DNA of 64,000 bases from Trichosporon coremiiforme (lineage: Eukaryota; Basidiomycota; Tremellomycetes; Trichosporonales; Trichosporonaceae). Under the pieces are notes generated by a model. That model searched no databases, was not told the DNA's origin, and worked only from the letters and a program-made list of their open reading frames with translations. Below, piece after piece: positions 1-10,734 of the stretch; positions within the stretch are counted from its first letter, which is position 1; every line of letters begins with the position of its first letter. The position numbers and the translations under genes were made by a program. The stretch is taken from positions 620,001 to 684,000 of the forward strand of contig BCJJ01000020.1 of assembly GCA_039545355.1 (NCBI GenBank), in the 5' to 3' direction.

Positions 1-2345
1 TGCTGTCCAGACCGTGCTCGGCCGCAACATTGACGCTGTCGTTGTCGACCAGGAGAAGACCGCCATCGACTGCATCGAATACATGCGCCAGCAGCGCTTT
101 GGTCAGGCAACCTTCATCCCGATCGACACCATCCAGGTCAAGGCTGTCCCGGAGAAGTTGCGAACTATCGACCGAAGAGCGCGTCTTGCGATTGACTGCC
201 TCGAGTTTGACCCGGCTGTCGAGCGTGCGATGCAGTACGTCTGTGGTAGCGCGCTCATCTGTGACACGACTGAGGTCGCCAAGTCTGTCTGCTACGAGAA
301 GCGCCAGGAGGTCAAGTGCGTGACTCTTGACGGCACCGTGTTCCACAAGAGCGGTCTCATCACTGGTGGACGCGGACACGCCACCCGCAAGTTCAGCGAC
401 CGCGACGTCGACGGCCTGAAGGCGACGAAGGACAAGCTCGTCGCGAAGCTCCACGAGCTGAACGCGTCGAAGCCGAAGGAGAAGGCTGACGAGGGTCTGA
501 TCCAGGACCTTGCGCGCATCGGCGCGGAGCTGACGGAGGCCAAGGACGACTTCCAGGCCACTCAGCTCCGCATCAACGGTTTGAAGAAGGAGATGTCCGC
601 CGTCGACGAGGACATCAAGATGATGACGCCGGAGAAGGAGAAGCGCGAGTCTGCCCTCTCTGCTGCCGAGGCGCAGAGCGCGCAACTCGCCACGGTCGTC
701 GAGTCCGAGGATGACAAGGTCTTTGGCGCCTTCTGCCAGCGCATCGGTGTCGCGAACATTCGCGAGTACGAGGACGTCCAGCTCAAGGTCGCGCAGGAGG
801 AGAACGAGGTGCTCCAGTCGTTCGTCCAGCAGGATCGCCGTATCTCTCATCAGTAGGTTTCCATTGAGTGTTCCACTAACCAAACCCAGAATCGAATTCC
901 AGACCGCGCAGGTTAAGGCCACGGAGGAGCGATTGGCGCAGCTCCAGTCCATCTCGTCTAGGGAACTGAGGAACGCCGAGCGCCTGCGCGAGAACAAGGA
1001 GGAGCTCGAGAACGAGATCGAGGAGCTGCAGGCCGAGATCGAGAAGCAGCGCGAGAAGCTCGAGAAGTACAACACGAAGCACGAGAAGGCGTCTGCCGAG
1101 GTCGAGGAGGCGCGCGACGCCGCTCGCCAAGCGCAGCGCCGGCTCGACAAGATGCTCAAGGAGATCTCGTCGTACAACGACGGCATCGCGCGGTGCGGCT
1201 CGGACCGCCATGCGATCTACCGCAAGTGTCGCCTCGAGGATATCGACCTGCCGCTCGAGTCAGGATCACTATCCAACGTCCCCATCGCCATTGATGACGT
1301 GAGTTAGCTGACCATCCGAAACAACTGACAGGACAGGATAGCGACGCGATGGACGTTGACGAGGACTCGCTCAGTCCAGCCAAGGTCAACGACTACGGCA
1401 TCGAGCTGGACTTCACGATCCTGGAAGAGGACGACAAGGAGAACAGCGCGGACGACCACGGACAGGAGCTCGAGACGCAGATCAACAAGATGAAGGCGGA
1501 CATTGAGCGCGTGACGCCGAACGTGAAGGCGGTCTCGCGCCTGGAGGAGGTGGAGAACGAGCTGCGGGACGCCGAGACAGAAGCCGACGAGGCGCGACAG
1601 GAGAGCAAGCGCGCGCGCGAGGAGTTCCTCGACCTGAAGAAGCGGAGGTGCAACCTGTTCAACAAGGCGTTTACGCACATGTCCAAGTGCATCGACCAGA
1701 TCTACAAGGACCTAACGAAGAACTCTGTCGTGCCGCAGGGCGGCATGGCGTTCCTCTCCCTCGAGGACGCCGAGGAGCCCTACCTCGCCGGCGTCAAGTA
1801 CAACACGATGCCGCCAGGCAAGCGTTTCGTCGAGATCGAACAGCTCTCTGGAGGCGAGAAGACAATGGCAGCGCTGGCGCTGCTGTTCTCGATCCACTCG
1901 TAAGCTTTGGCAGCGGTGCTCAGCTGACAGCAGTTTCCACCCCGCGCCCTTCTTCGTGCTCGACGAGGTCGACGCGGCGCTCGACCCGACCAACGTGTCC
2001 AAGCTTGCGCGCTTCGTTCGGGAGCAGTCCGAGAAGGGCGTCCAGTTCATCATCATCTCGCTCAAGAGCACACTGTAAGTAACGGGCCGAAGCAAAGCCG
2101 AAGTCAAAGCGGAAGCCGGCGGCGACGGGCCGTTGGGGCGTGCATTGTGCATTGCCGCATTGCCGGCGGCGCGGCGCGCGGCAGCCTGAAAAGTTCAGGG
2201 GCGCTGACAGCCTCCAGGTATGAGCACGCGGACGGATTGGTCGGCGTGTACCGTGAGCAGGTGATGAACAGTTCGCAGACGCTGTCGCTGGATCTAGCCA
2301 AGGTAAGCTATGGGGTCGAGCGTAGCTGACGATCAGTACGAGTAA
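1..2345 (+). CDS. SMC1: Cohesin subunit SMC1, C-terminal half (5' end outside window)
   Basis: Structural-maintenance-of-chromosomes ATPase of the cohesin ring, which holds sister chromatids together in the nucleus. The visible 685 residues start in the hinge ([11 protein letters not shown], then the GGRGH glycine-rich hinge segment), continue through a long Glu/Lys/Arg-rich coiled coil (about 410-1690), and end in the ATPase head with the ABC signature QLSGGEK (about 1840-1860) and Walker [13 protein letters not shown] (about 1950-1985). Exons by phase: 1-852, 890-1298, 1337-1899, 1934-2074, 2218-2302, 2337-2345. All phases join correctly. The introns are 34-38 nt except one of 143 nt. The last exon is only 9 nt and encodes Tyr-Glu-stop, giving the LDLAKYE end usual for SMC1; read-through without splicing would give a different short tail. 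The N-terminal head and first coiled coil lie upstream of base 1. Confidence 0.95.
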
Positions 2346-3325
2346 GCATAGGCGTCGACGTCGGAGTGATCAGGAAGAAGGCAGTATACGAATGCATGTA
2401 CCTCGGTAATCTTGCTTGACTTGCTTTTGAGTGTGGTAGCCGTTTGTAAGCGGACGCGGAGGCCGAGTGTAGGGATGAGGCACGCACGCCTAGCCAGGGA
2501 CGAGGGACGACGAGGGACGACGAGGGACGGAGGCCAATAAACGAGGGTTGCGGTCAGGTGACGTTGCGGCAGTAGCTGTTACTTGCTGTTGGTCTGTTGG
2601 ACGCCGAGGACAGACAGACGTGGCTGGTTCCTGGCCAGGTCCCCTGTCCCAGGAAGAGTCCCAGATTGGGGGGGTTAGGCCAAGAGCACAGCGAAAACGG
2701 CCGCGTACTGGGATGGGACTACTGGGGTTACTGGGACTGAGACTGGGACTGGGACTGGGGAGATGTGGTCAGCCAGGCGCCAGACCAGCCAGGGTGTGAA
2801 AGGACGAAGAGGACGAACGAGGGTACGTGAGCCAGCACACATGAAGGAAGACATGACGTCGCCGTCCTATCGCTGACCGACAACCATCTGGTGCCGTACC
2901 CGTATCCGTATCCGTACCGGGTCTCACCTCAGCAGTCAGCAGTCACAAGCTGCCTGCCCCGGTGATCATCCACCCCCACCCCTGCATCCAGCCCAGCTCC
3001 GCGTCATTCCATCGATCCCCCGATCCATCCTCGATCCTCTCGCGCGACTGAACTCGTTCCGACAACTTCTACTCAACCCATCCTTTATCATCCACTGGCA
3101 TTGGCACTCACAAGCCGACACCGCCCCCCCACTCTATCCACCTATCTCGGCCCGTTTCCGAGTCCAGTGCCGCAGTGCCGCAGCCACACATCTCTCTCGA
3201 CCCTTTCTTTCCCACTTGGTCTCAACGTAGCTTCCGGGCGATATCCGCTGGTCTCTGATCCACCGACACCTCCTTCCCCTTTTTGACCATCCGCTCATCC
3301 ACGACCACACCCAAAAGCAGTCGCC
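2346..3325. other. Intergenic: SMC1 3' region and hexokinase promoter/5' UTR
   Basis: No gene seen. It holds a 10-bp tandem repeat (2501-2530), G-rich sequence with short GGGACT-type runs near 2710-2760, and a strongly pyrimidine-rich stretch from about 2960 to 3320 just before the hexokinase ATG. The pyrimidine-rich stretch is typical of fungal promoter/5' UTR sequence. Confidence 0.6.
2501..2530. repeat. Short tandem repeat, 3 x 10 bp (CGAGGGACGA)
   Basis: Three head-to-tail copies of CGAGGGACGA, the last ending in G, in the SMC1-hexokinase spacer. It is a simple minisatellite with no visible function. Confidence 0.85.
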
Positions 3326-5936
3326 ATGCCCCTCCCCGACGCCTGCAAAGAGATCGAGCCGTACTTCAAGCTCTCGGCTGAGAAACTCAAGGAGATCGTC
3401 AAGTACTTCCGCGAGGAGTGCGAGCAAGGCCTCCTCCACTATGGCGAGGATGTCGCCATGGTGCCCTCCTATGTGCCTACAGTGCCGACGGGAGCGGAGA
3501 CGGGGTGAGTACGCCGAAGCGACGAGCCCAGCGTGCGCAGGACGCGAGGCGAGGCGCGGCGCGAAGTTGGCATACCGCGGACACCGAACCGGAGGCAGAC
3601 CGAGGTTCCCAAGTGATCAGCTGAGTCACCAGCTCGTCACCGATACTTCGGCGCACCGACCTGGCCTCATGGATCGCCATCTCCTTGTTGCTGTCTGGTG
3701 TCCTCGCTGGTTCGCTCATTCGCTCACTCGCTGGCCTGACGGGCAGTTCGTAAGCTCGCCGCTGACAAACAGAACCTTCCTCGCGCTCGACCTCGGCGGA
3801 ACCAACCTGCGCGTGTGCGAGGTCAAACTCGAGGGCAACCACAAGTTCTCTCAGAAGCAGCAGAAGTACCGCGTCTCGGAGGACTTGAAGCAGGGCGAGG
3901 CGAGGGTCTTGTTTAGTGAGTCACTGCCCGCACGAGCTCGACTTTTGCTCGAGCGCAGGGAGAGCGAAGGTAGCGCGAGGAAAGGTAGAGCACGGCTGGC
4001 GGGGACAGACTGAGCGAGGGCCCAACACCGGGTCGAGCGGAGTTCGGGTCGAGCTCGGGCACGCGGGACACGCGGCGACGCCCCGAGGCAACCCCGTGTG
4101 CGGCTTGGCGAGGGCGTGTGCTGCGTAATCGGCAATCAGCGCGTCACCGCCCGTGCGCCCGTGCTTCCTTGGCCGCATGCGCTGCCCAGATACTGGCCAG
4201 CTGTTCGCTCAGCTCAACCTCAACTTCAATGCCGGCTCGATGGCCAGTTCGAGTGCTACGCACTCCCGCAGACACACTCGCTAACATGCAGACTACATTG
4301 CCGACTCGGTCGATGCCTTCCTTACCGACTTTGGAAGCGAGATCCCCATGGACGAGGATGAGCCCCTGCATCTGGGTTTCACCTTCTCGTGAGTAACCTC
4401 GAGTGTTGCCGGCTGCCAAGAGCGTCGCAAGGTTCTGTGCGGCACCCGGGCGTGCCGGGATAGCCCCGTGATCACGCTGTGTCGTGCGACCGTGCGACCC
4501 CTCACTGCCCGTGGTCACGTTGGATGGCCCGCGTGCCCGCACAGTTGAGACGCACGCTGCTGCTGACTGCCTCTCGCGCCTGGCAAACTGGCAGAACACC
4601 CCCATGTGCTGGCTGACTTCGCCGGAACAACTTAGCTGACGCCCAGCTTCCCCGTCGAACAGACCGCGCTCGAAGCCGGCAAGCTCCTTACGTGGACGAA
4701 GGGCTTCGCCGCGAAGAATGCCGTCGGCAACGACGTCGTGCGCCTGCTGCAGGACGCGTTCGACCGCAAGCACATGCACGTGTGCTGCAGTGCGCTCGTG
4801 AATGACGTGAGTGGCTTTGAACTTTTCTCAAGCGGCGCCAGCTGCAATGGCTGCTCCCATAGACCCTCAAGCTGACATTCAGACTGTCGGCACGCTCCTG
4901 TCCCGCTCGTACCAGAACGGCCCCGCGCTGATCGGCGCCATCTTCGGCACGGGCACGAACGGCGCGTACATTGACAAGACTTGCACGATCAAGAAGCTCG
5001 GAGAGGAGAAGATCAAGAAACTCGAGGAGGGAGGCGAGGACGCGGGAGAGTACATGGTCATCAACACGGAGTGGGGAGCGTTTGACAACAGGGTGCGTCG
5101 AGCGATGGCGAGATGGCGGTGGCCAAGCGGCCACCGCAGGTGCTACCCGCTAGCTGAGGAGCGTCCGAACCCCAAGCTAACACGCAGCGCCGATGCCTGC
5201 CCGTGTCCGTCTTTGACAACAAGCTGGACCGCGAGTCGATCAACCCGTGAGTCCTCCCAGCTTTGCCTGCCGGAGACCGCAGCTAACAAACCAGGCGAAA
5301 GCAGACGTTCGAGAAGATGGTGTCTGGAATGTACCTCGGCGAGATCACGCGAAACATTCTCCTGTACATGATCGACCTGGGCGAGCTGTTCGAGGGCTAC
5401 TCGACCGAGGTTCTGAACACTCACTACGGGTTCGACACGTCGTTCGTGTCCTACGTCGAGGGCGCCAAGGACTTGGCCGAGGTCAAGAGCATCATCCACA
5501 ACGTGCTCAAGGTCAAGGAGAAGCACATCAAGGACAGTGACGCCGAGATTGTCCTCTGGGCGTGCAACATGGTCGCGCTTCGTGCATCGTACCTCTCCGC
5601 GTGTGCTATGGCGACCGTCATTCTGCACACGGAGAAGCACAGGAGGAAGCAGGAGAGCAAGGCGATCGACGTGGGAGTTGACGGATCGTGAGTGACTCTT
5701 CCCTTACCGCTGCGTAACTCTCATGGGGACACAAGCTGACGACCAGGGTCGCCCAGTACCTCCCAGGCTTCGAGGAGAAGGTGCGCGAGGCGCTCCGCCT
5801 CATCATTGGCGAGGAGAGCACGAAGCTCGTCACGATCGGTCTCGCCAAGGACGGCTCGGGCGTCGGTGCTGCCCTCGCGGCGCTGACGGCGAAGCAGGCC
5901 GCCAAGTCGCACAAGCACAGGCTGATGTCGAAATGA
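3326..5936 (+). CDS. Hexokinase
   Basis: Cytosolic sugar kinase (ATP + hexose to hexose-6-phosphate), first step of glycolysis. The spliced product is 476 aa, the usual length of a fungal single-unit hexokinase. Visible motifs: phosphate-1 LDLGGTNLRV (about residues 64-73), sugar-binding LGFTFSFPVEQ (about 135-145), phosphate-2 IFGTGTNGAY (about 212-221) and NTEWGAFDN (about 254-262). Exons: 3326-3504, 3773-3915, 4292-4388, 4647-4806, 4883-5092, 5188-5246, 5295-5687, 5747-5936; every junction keeps phase. The first three introns are long (268, 376 and 258 nt) against 48-95 nt for the other four. The start is the first ATG after a pyrimidine-rich leader. The glucokinase and hexokinase subfamilies cannot be separated securely by eye, so no symbol is given. 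Confidence 0.95.
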
Positions 5937-6695
5937 ATGGCGAGCGTGACGAGCGGAGACTCGTGCGTCAGCGCGAGTCGGAGCAAGTCCGCGCGGCCAT
6001 TGAGTCAGTGGGCTACTCGGGATACCCCAGTGTGTAAGCGCGCTGGCGTCATCCCGTGTGAGCCAGTGTGCAGAGACAAAGCGAGTAGGCAGTTAGGCAG
6101 TTCTGTAGTAGTTTCCTAAGCATCTGGTCTAGCCTTGGTCCTGTGTGTGTGTTCTTTTGCGCAGGTCGGTCGGAGCCTGTGGTATGGGTGGTCGGGTCGT
6201 GTGCGGCGTACCAAGCATAGACGAATGGGGTTGTCGCGGTGACTTTGATCGGCCAGGCCCGAGGTCTGTCTAGGAGTCTCAGAGGAGTCTGGGCCCCCGC
6301 ACGTAGGTGTCTGTCGTCTGAACTTTTTTGCGTTCCTCGGCCCGTACGCCCTGTGTCGTTGGCTGAGGCGCCCGAGTCGAGTGACCGCGAGTGGGTTGAG
6401 CGGACAGGTGCGAGTTGAGTCGAGGGTCGCCATCGCATCGTCACTGTCTCTGTGTGGGGACTTGTACATTATCCTAGACAAACACACGCACACATCTCTA
6501 TAATCTGATCCCCACACACACGGACGCGGACGCGGACGGGACGGGACGACACAAATCAATCGCGACAAGAGTCAAGTGGGCAACACTCCAGCTCTGCTCC
6601 AAACGATCCCCTCCACAACACACTCCGCCGACTACCGACTACCGACTCTCCGTCCCTTCCCTCCTGAACCATCCCGGTCGAGCGAAGTAGTCTTA
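5937..6695. other. Intergenic: hexokinase 3' end and transporter promoter
   Basis: No credible gene; the reading frames here are short and lack family features. A CACACA-rich patch lies near 6480-6520, and pyrimidine-rich sequence (about 6590-6680) precedes the transporter ATG. Confidence 0.5.
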
Positions 6696-8466
6696 ATGGC
6701 CTCCGAGACCTCCCCCCTGATCAGCCCCTCCCCCAACGGGGTGGCCAACACACACGCAGCCCCTCAGCGGACATACACGAACGGCGACCGCGAAGTCGAG
6801 GTCTGGAAGCCTGGCAAGTCTGGCTTTTGGGCGACGTTGCTTAACACGCTCGGTGACCTTATTGGAACTGGGTTGTTGGCTACGCCGATTGCGATTGCGC
6901 ATGCTGGATGGGTTTGTGGCCCTCTCGCATTGGTGGTTGTGTGCGGCGTGACCTTGTGGACGTGAGTACGCTGACGAGGCGCCTAGCGGGTGGCCGCTGG
7001 CGCCTCGAGGTGATGAACGGAGAGAGTGCTGGGACGCTGTTGGTCCCTCAGGCTTTTCAGCTATGAAGACGGCCCGCTGTCGCTCGCCTCAGCTGGCCTC
7101 AGCGCACTCGTGCTCGCTCCTCTTGCCTAACGCTCACTCGCTCTTTGCTCGTTCGCTCACATGCAGGCTCAAGATCCTCCTCCGGATCATCGAGAAGGAC
7201 CGCCGCCTGCGCAACTTCACCGATGTGATTGGCTATGCTCTGGGCACGCGCGGCGAGGCGATCGTGACCTTCCTCTTCGTGATCGAGGTGTGCGCGTGGA
7301 TCATCGCGCTGATTGTGCTGTTCTCGGACTCTTTGGCGCTGGTCCTGCCGCAATACACGTCTGACCAGTGGAAGCTCCTCGGCCTGCTCTTCATCGTGCC
7401 GACGACGTTCCTTCCGCTGCGCTATCTGTCCTTCTCCTCGGGTCTCGGCATCCTCTCGACGTGGCTTCTGGTCGCCATTCTGATCTTCACGGGCTTGGTC
7501 AACCCTGAGTCTCCGGGCAGTATCAGGGATCCCGCGCCGACAGACCTCTGGCCGGCACATGGCTTCTGGAAGCTGTGTTCCGTCTTTGGCCTGTTAATCT
7601 CCGGATTCGGCGGACACGGCTTGATCCCCAACCTGATCCACGACATGGCGGACCCGCACCAGGCCGACCTAGTGTGCGATTTCTCCTACGCGGTCGCCAT
7701 GGCTGTGTATGTCCTGGTCGCCGTGTTCGGCTACCTGATGTATGGTCGGGACGTGTCCGACGAGATCAGCAAGGACCTCGCACGCACGCCGGGCGTCACC
7801 AGGGCCCTCAGCACGTTCGCAGTGTGGATGGTCGCGCTTAACCCTTTGACCAAGATTGCCCTCGGCATCAGGCCGCTCGCCGATATGATCTTCACGCGCT
7901 GGGGACTGCACAAGACTGAACTTGTCCCATTGGGCGCGCCTACCCCTCGATATGTGACGCGCCCACCCTCGCCAGTGAGCGAGGAGGAGATCGACCGTAC
8001 CGAGAACACGGCGGTGGGAAATATCCTGCAGGACGAGCAGGACGCGCAGGACGCGCAGTCGGCGGCGTACCAGCGCGCTCTCCGCGATGCCGAGGCCGTC
8101 AACGAGAGCGGCTTCAGCGCCTACGTCGACGCGTCCTCCTCCTTCTCCCGCGTAGGGTACGACCCGGCGGCGTCGCTGTTCCAGCCTCGCAACGCCACGG
8201 CTCACGCCCGCCGCGAACGCATTAAGGCCCTCAGCCGGCACGCGGTCAGACTCGTGCTCGCGTTCCTCTTCGTTGCTGGGGCTCTGGCCATGCCGAGCTT
8301 CGAGCGCGTCATGGGCCTCCTCGGAAGTGGCTTTGCGAGTCTGACGTTGATTATTATTCCCGTCTGGGCCGGAGCCAAAGTCTTCGGATGGAGGTGGTAC
8401 CACTGGCTCGCCATCGGTGTTTCGGCTGTCGCAGGCGCGCTCGGGACTATTGCTGCTTTCAAGTAG
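6696..8466 (+). CDS. AVT-like amino acid transporter (AAAP family)
   Basis: Predicted multi-pass vacuolar amino-acid/proton transporter of 521 aa. Exon 1 (6696-6961) gives a hydrophilic N-terminus and the first helix with the Gly-rich LGDLIGTGLLATPIAIAHAG segment characteristic of AAAP/AVT proteins. Exon 2 (7167-8466) carries the remaining hydrophobic helices, with GFGGHGLIPNLIHDM and the ALNPLTKIALGIRPL helix near the middle. A hydrophilic loop rich in Gln/Asp/Ala (about 8000-8200) separates the last helices, which is common in fungal AVT proteins. The intron 6962-7166 (205 nt, GTGAGT...CAG) joins in phase. The start is the first ATG in frame before the ETSPLISP acidic/Ser segment. Family is clear from the pattern; substrate and exact AVT subgroup are not visible. 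Confidence 0.88.
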
Positions 8467-8648
8467 GGAGTATAGAGTGATGCATCTTGTTTGTTTCCTG
8501 GTTGACGGGTGCCACTGACCGCACTGAACACACAACACTCGGCGATCACTCGTATACAAGACTTGGGGTGATACTGGCAAGCGAACGCCACGCTTCCGTC
8601 AGCCACCTCCTCCTCTTCACCTCTTCACCAATGACAGTCGACACAAGC

Positions 8649-8682
8649 AAAAACGACTCCTTTGCCGCCTCTGCGAGGCGGC
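8649..8682 (-). terminator. Hairpin plus T-run downstream of tRNA-Phe copy 1
   Basis: On the minus strand, 15 nt after the tRNA end, a perfect 7-bp hairpin (8664-8682, GCCGCCT/AGGCGGC) is followed ten bases later by T5 (8649-8653), the usual Pol III stop. The same layout follows the other three copies. Confidence 0.7.
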
Positions 8683-8697
8683 TCGGAGTCACAGCGC

Positions 8698-8777
8698 TGG
8701 GACGAGGGCGGATCGAACGCCCGACCTCAAGAATTGACGACTTCACTCTCGCGCTCTCCCAACTGAGCTATCATCCC
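8698..8777 (-). tRNA. tRNA-Phe(GAA), copy 1, with 7-nt intron
   Basis: The cloverleaf reads on the minus strand: acceptor GGGATGA/TCGTCCC, D arm GCTC-AGTTGGGA-GAGC, anticodon stem CGAGA/TCTTG, anticodon GAA, T arm with GGGCG-TTCGATC-CGCCC, discriminator A73. A 7-nt intron (8734-8740) sits at the standard 37/38 position. Without it the tRNA is 73 nt, as expected for Phe. Internal A and B boxes are intact. Confidence 0.92.
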
Positions 8778-9037
8778 TGGCCGCTGTGGACGGCAGCCCC
8801 ACGGAGCGCCGGCTGGCGGCCCAGCACGGACGGGTGCGAGCGCGCCGAGCACCGCCTTGACTACCACATGATTCCGCGCTACGAGATCCGAGCCCCTGCA
8901 TCCACCCAGTTCTCCGTCGCAGAATGCGCCAAAGAGAGCGCACATGTGGGAATGGTGGGCACTGTGGAAGATGAGAGCAGCAGCCACGAGCAGTGCCACG
9001 ATCTCTCCAAGGTTCGGAGGAGGGAGGCCCAAGGGCC

Positions 9038-9072
9038 AAAAAAGCTCTCTCTTCACCGCCTCTGACGAGGCG
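9038..9072 (-). terminator. Hairpin plus T-run downstream of tRNA-Phe copy 2
   Basis: On the minus strand a 5-bp hairpin (9057-9072, CGCCT/AGGCG) lies 20 nt after the tRNA and is followed 13 nt later by T6 (9038-9043). It is the same arrangement as copy 1 with a different stem sequence. Confidence 0.65.
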
Positions 9073-9092
9073 AAGAAGCGGAAGCGCAGCGA

Positions 9093-9170
9093 TGGGACGA
9101 GGGCGGATCGAACGCCCGACCTCAAGAACTGATCTTCACTCTCGCGCTCTCCCAACTGAGCTATCATCCC
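9093..9170 (-). tRNA. tRNA-Phe(GAA), copy 2, with 5-nt intron
   Basis: The mature sequence is identical to copy 1 (same stems, GAA anticodon, A73), but the intron at 37/38 is only 5 nt (9129-9133). It lies about 320 bp from copy 1 in the same orientation. Confidence 0.92.
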
Positions 9171-9367
9171 GGGTCACTGCTGACGAGAGCGCCGGGTGGG
9201 GGGGGCGCCATCGGCGGTTCGGTCGATCTCCCCTCCTCATGAGTGGTCAGTCGTCAGTCCTCCACTGTCAGTCTTCATCTGCAGTTCACAGTTCCATGCT
9301 ACATCGATGCATGGCCTTGACTGGTCACTTGACCACCCTGCGCGGCCTCGCGCAAACATTCTCCGAC
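9171..9367. other. Intergenic spacer
   Basis: About 200 bp between tRNA-Phe copy 2 and the 3' end of the SIMPL-domain gene. Nothing recognised apart from a G9 run near 9197. Confidence 0.5.
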
Positions 9368-10296
9368 TTACGACCGAACCTCAAACTTGACAAAAATATT
9401 GGCACGCACGTCAATCGGCTCGGGCTCGATCGTGATCGTGTTCGCTTGCTTTGCGCTCCGGCCCATAGGAGCAGAAGCGAACATGGCGCGGGGCGCACCG
9501 CCACCGCCGCCAGAGCTGTTGTCGCTGATTTCAGTGACGTGCACCCGGGCGCCGCGAATGGCGAGGACCTGGGCGTAGTTCTCGGCCTTCTGGATTGCGT
9601 CGCGGAGCGCTGCCTGGCGCACGCGCGCGTGCAGGCCGCGCTCGGTGCCAGATGAGAGGCGCCAAGAGAGGCGGTCGATCGAGACGAGGGTCTGCTCCTG
9701 CCCGTTAGTACTTGACTCGCAGACTTAACAGGAGCCCTCGAGCCCTCGAGCCCTGTGGGCTCTCCCGGCGTACTCACGCTAAGCTCCATGACGAACGCGG
9801 ACAGCTCGGCAAAGTCGTGGAACGTAATCTTGGCGGACGCCTCGGCGACGTAGAACTTGCCGTACTCCGTGTCGTCGTTCGGGTCCAGGTGGCGCGGCGG
9901 CGTGCGCTCAAAGCTCCAGGACCGGATCTGCTGCATGCTCCATCCCGTGACTGGCTTCTCGGGGCTGCTCGGCGGGAATTCCTCAGGAACGTCCGTCGCC
10001 TCGCTTGCGTCGAGGGCGAGGCGGGGCTCGGCGTCGCCCAACTTCGCCGGCGCCAGGGTGCGGACCTGCTCGGCGAATGAGGAAGCGGCGGCCGACACGC
10101 GCTGCATCGCCTCACCGGGCTGCTTGCTCTCGTCATGGATTCGGACGTAGACGTCACACAGCTCCGGCACACGGCGCACCTCGTGCTCGCCGCTGAGCTC
10201 GATGCGCGGCGGTGGGAAGATGGTCCTGGAGATGCCGGGCGACAGCGTGCCGACGGCGACGGCAAGGACCATGAAAATGGGGAAGTATTTTTCCAT
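9368..10296 (-). CDS. SIMPL-domain (DUF541) protein with N-terminal membrane anchor
   Basis: Predicted 282-aa protein. It begins with a hydrophobic signal or anchor segment (MEKYFPIFMVLAVAVGTL), followed by a SIMPL-type fold: the C-terminal part has the family hallmark RQAALRDAIQKAENYAQVL before VHVTEIS and a final beta strand ITIEP...RANIFVKFEV. Exons: 10296-9778 and 9697-9368, joined in phase 0 across an 80-nt intron (donor GTGAGTA, acceptor GGGCAG). A longer in-frame start exists at 10395, but the downstream ATG places the hydrophobic segment at the N-terminus, so it is preferred. SIMPL proteins are found in oxidative-stress and envelope contexts in bacteria; the role in fungi is not established from this sequence. 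A Gly run precedes the last strands. Confidence 0.75.
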
Positions 10297-10734
10297 GGCG
10301 AGTGTGATGGGAAAGAGTGAAGAGGAGAGATGGGGCTGATTCGAAAGCCAAGATGAGGCGCTCTCAAGTCTCCGTCTTGAATCTCGCGACACCATTTGCG
10401 AGGCTGTACAGCCATTCTAGCCAGTCTGCATTCATTCCTCATCTATGACGCAAGAGAAGTCAGGAGCGTACGCGTCGGTGCCTGGCTGACCGGCAAGCTC
10501 CGTCAACTCACCGCCAAGACACCGAACAGTCCACCCCTTTGCCACCCATTTACTGCTTCTGATTCCGCTAATCAGACAGTATTTGGCTCCGGCTAATGAC
10601 GTGCCTGGCGGGCCAACCTCCCGACCGCCGTCGCGACTTTTCAGACGGGACACGCTCATGTCTCATCCCCGCAACCGAGCACAACAAACGTTGAGCTCGA
10701 TATCCATCACTACTCTCTCACTCCGACAATCAAC
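10297..10734. promoter_or_regulatory. Divergent promoter: SIMPL gene (-) and DEAD-box gene (+)
   Basis: A 438-bp spacer between two divergent ATGs. It contains pyrimidine-rich tracts on either side and no obvious TATA box. Any regulatory sharing is inference. Confidence 0.5.
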
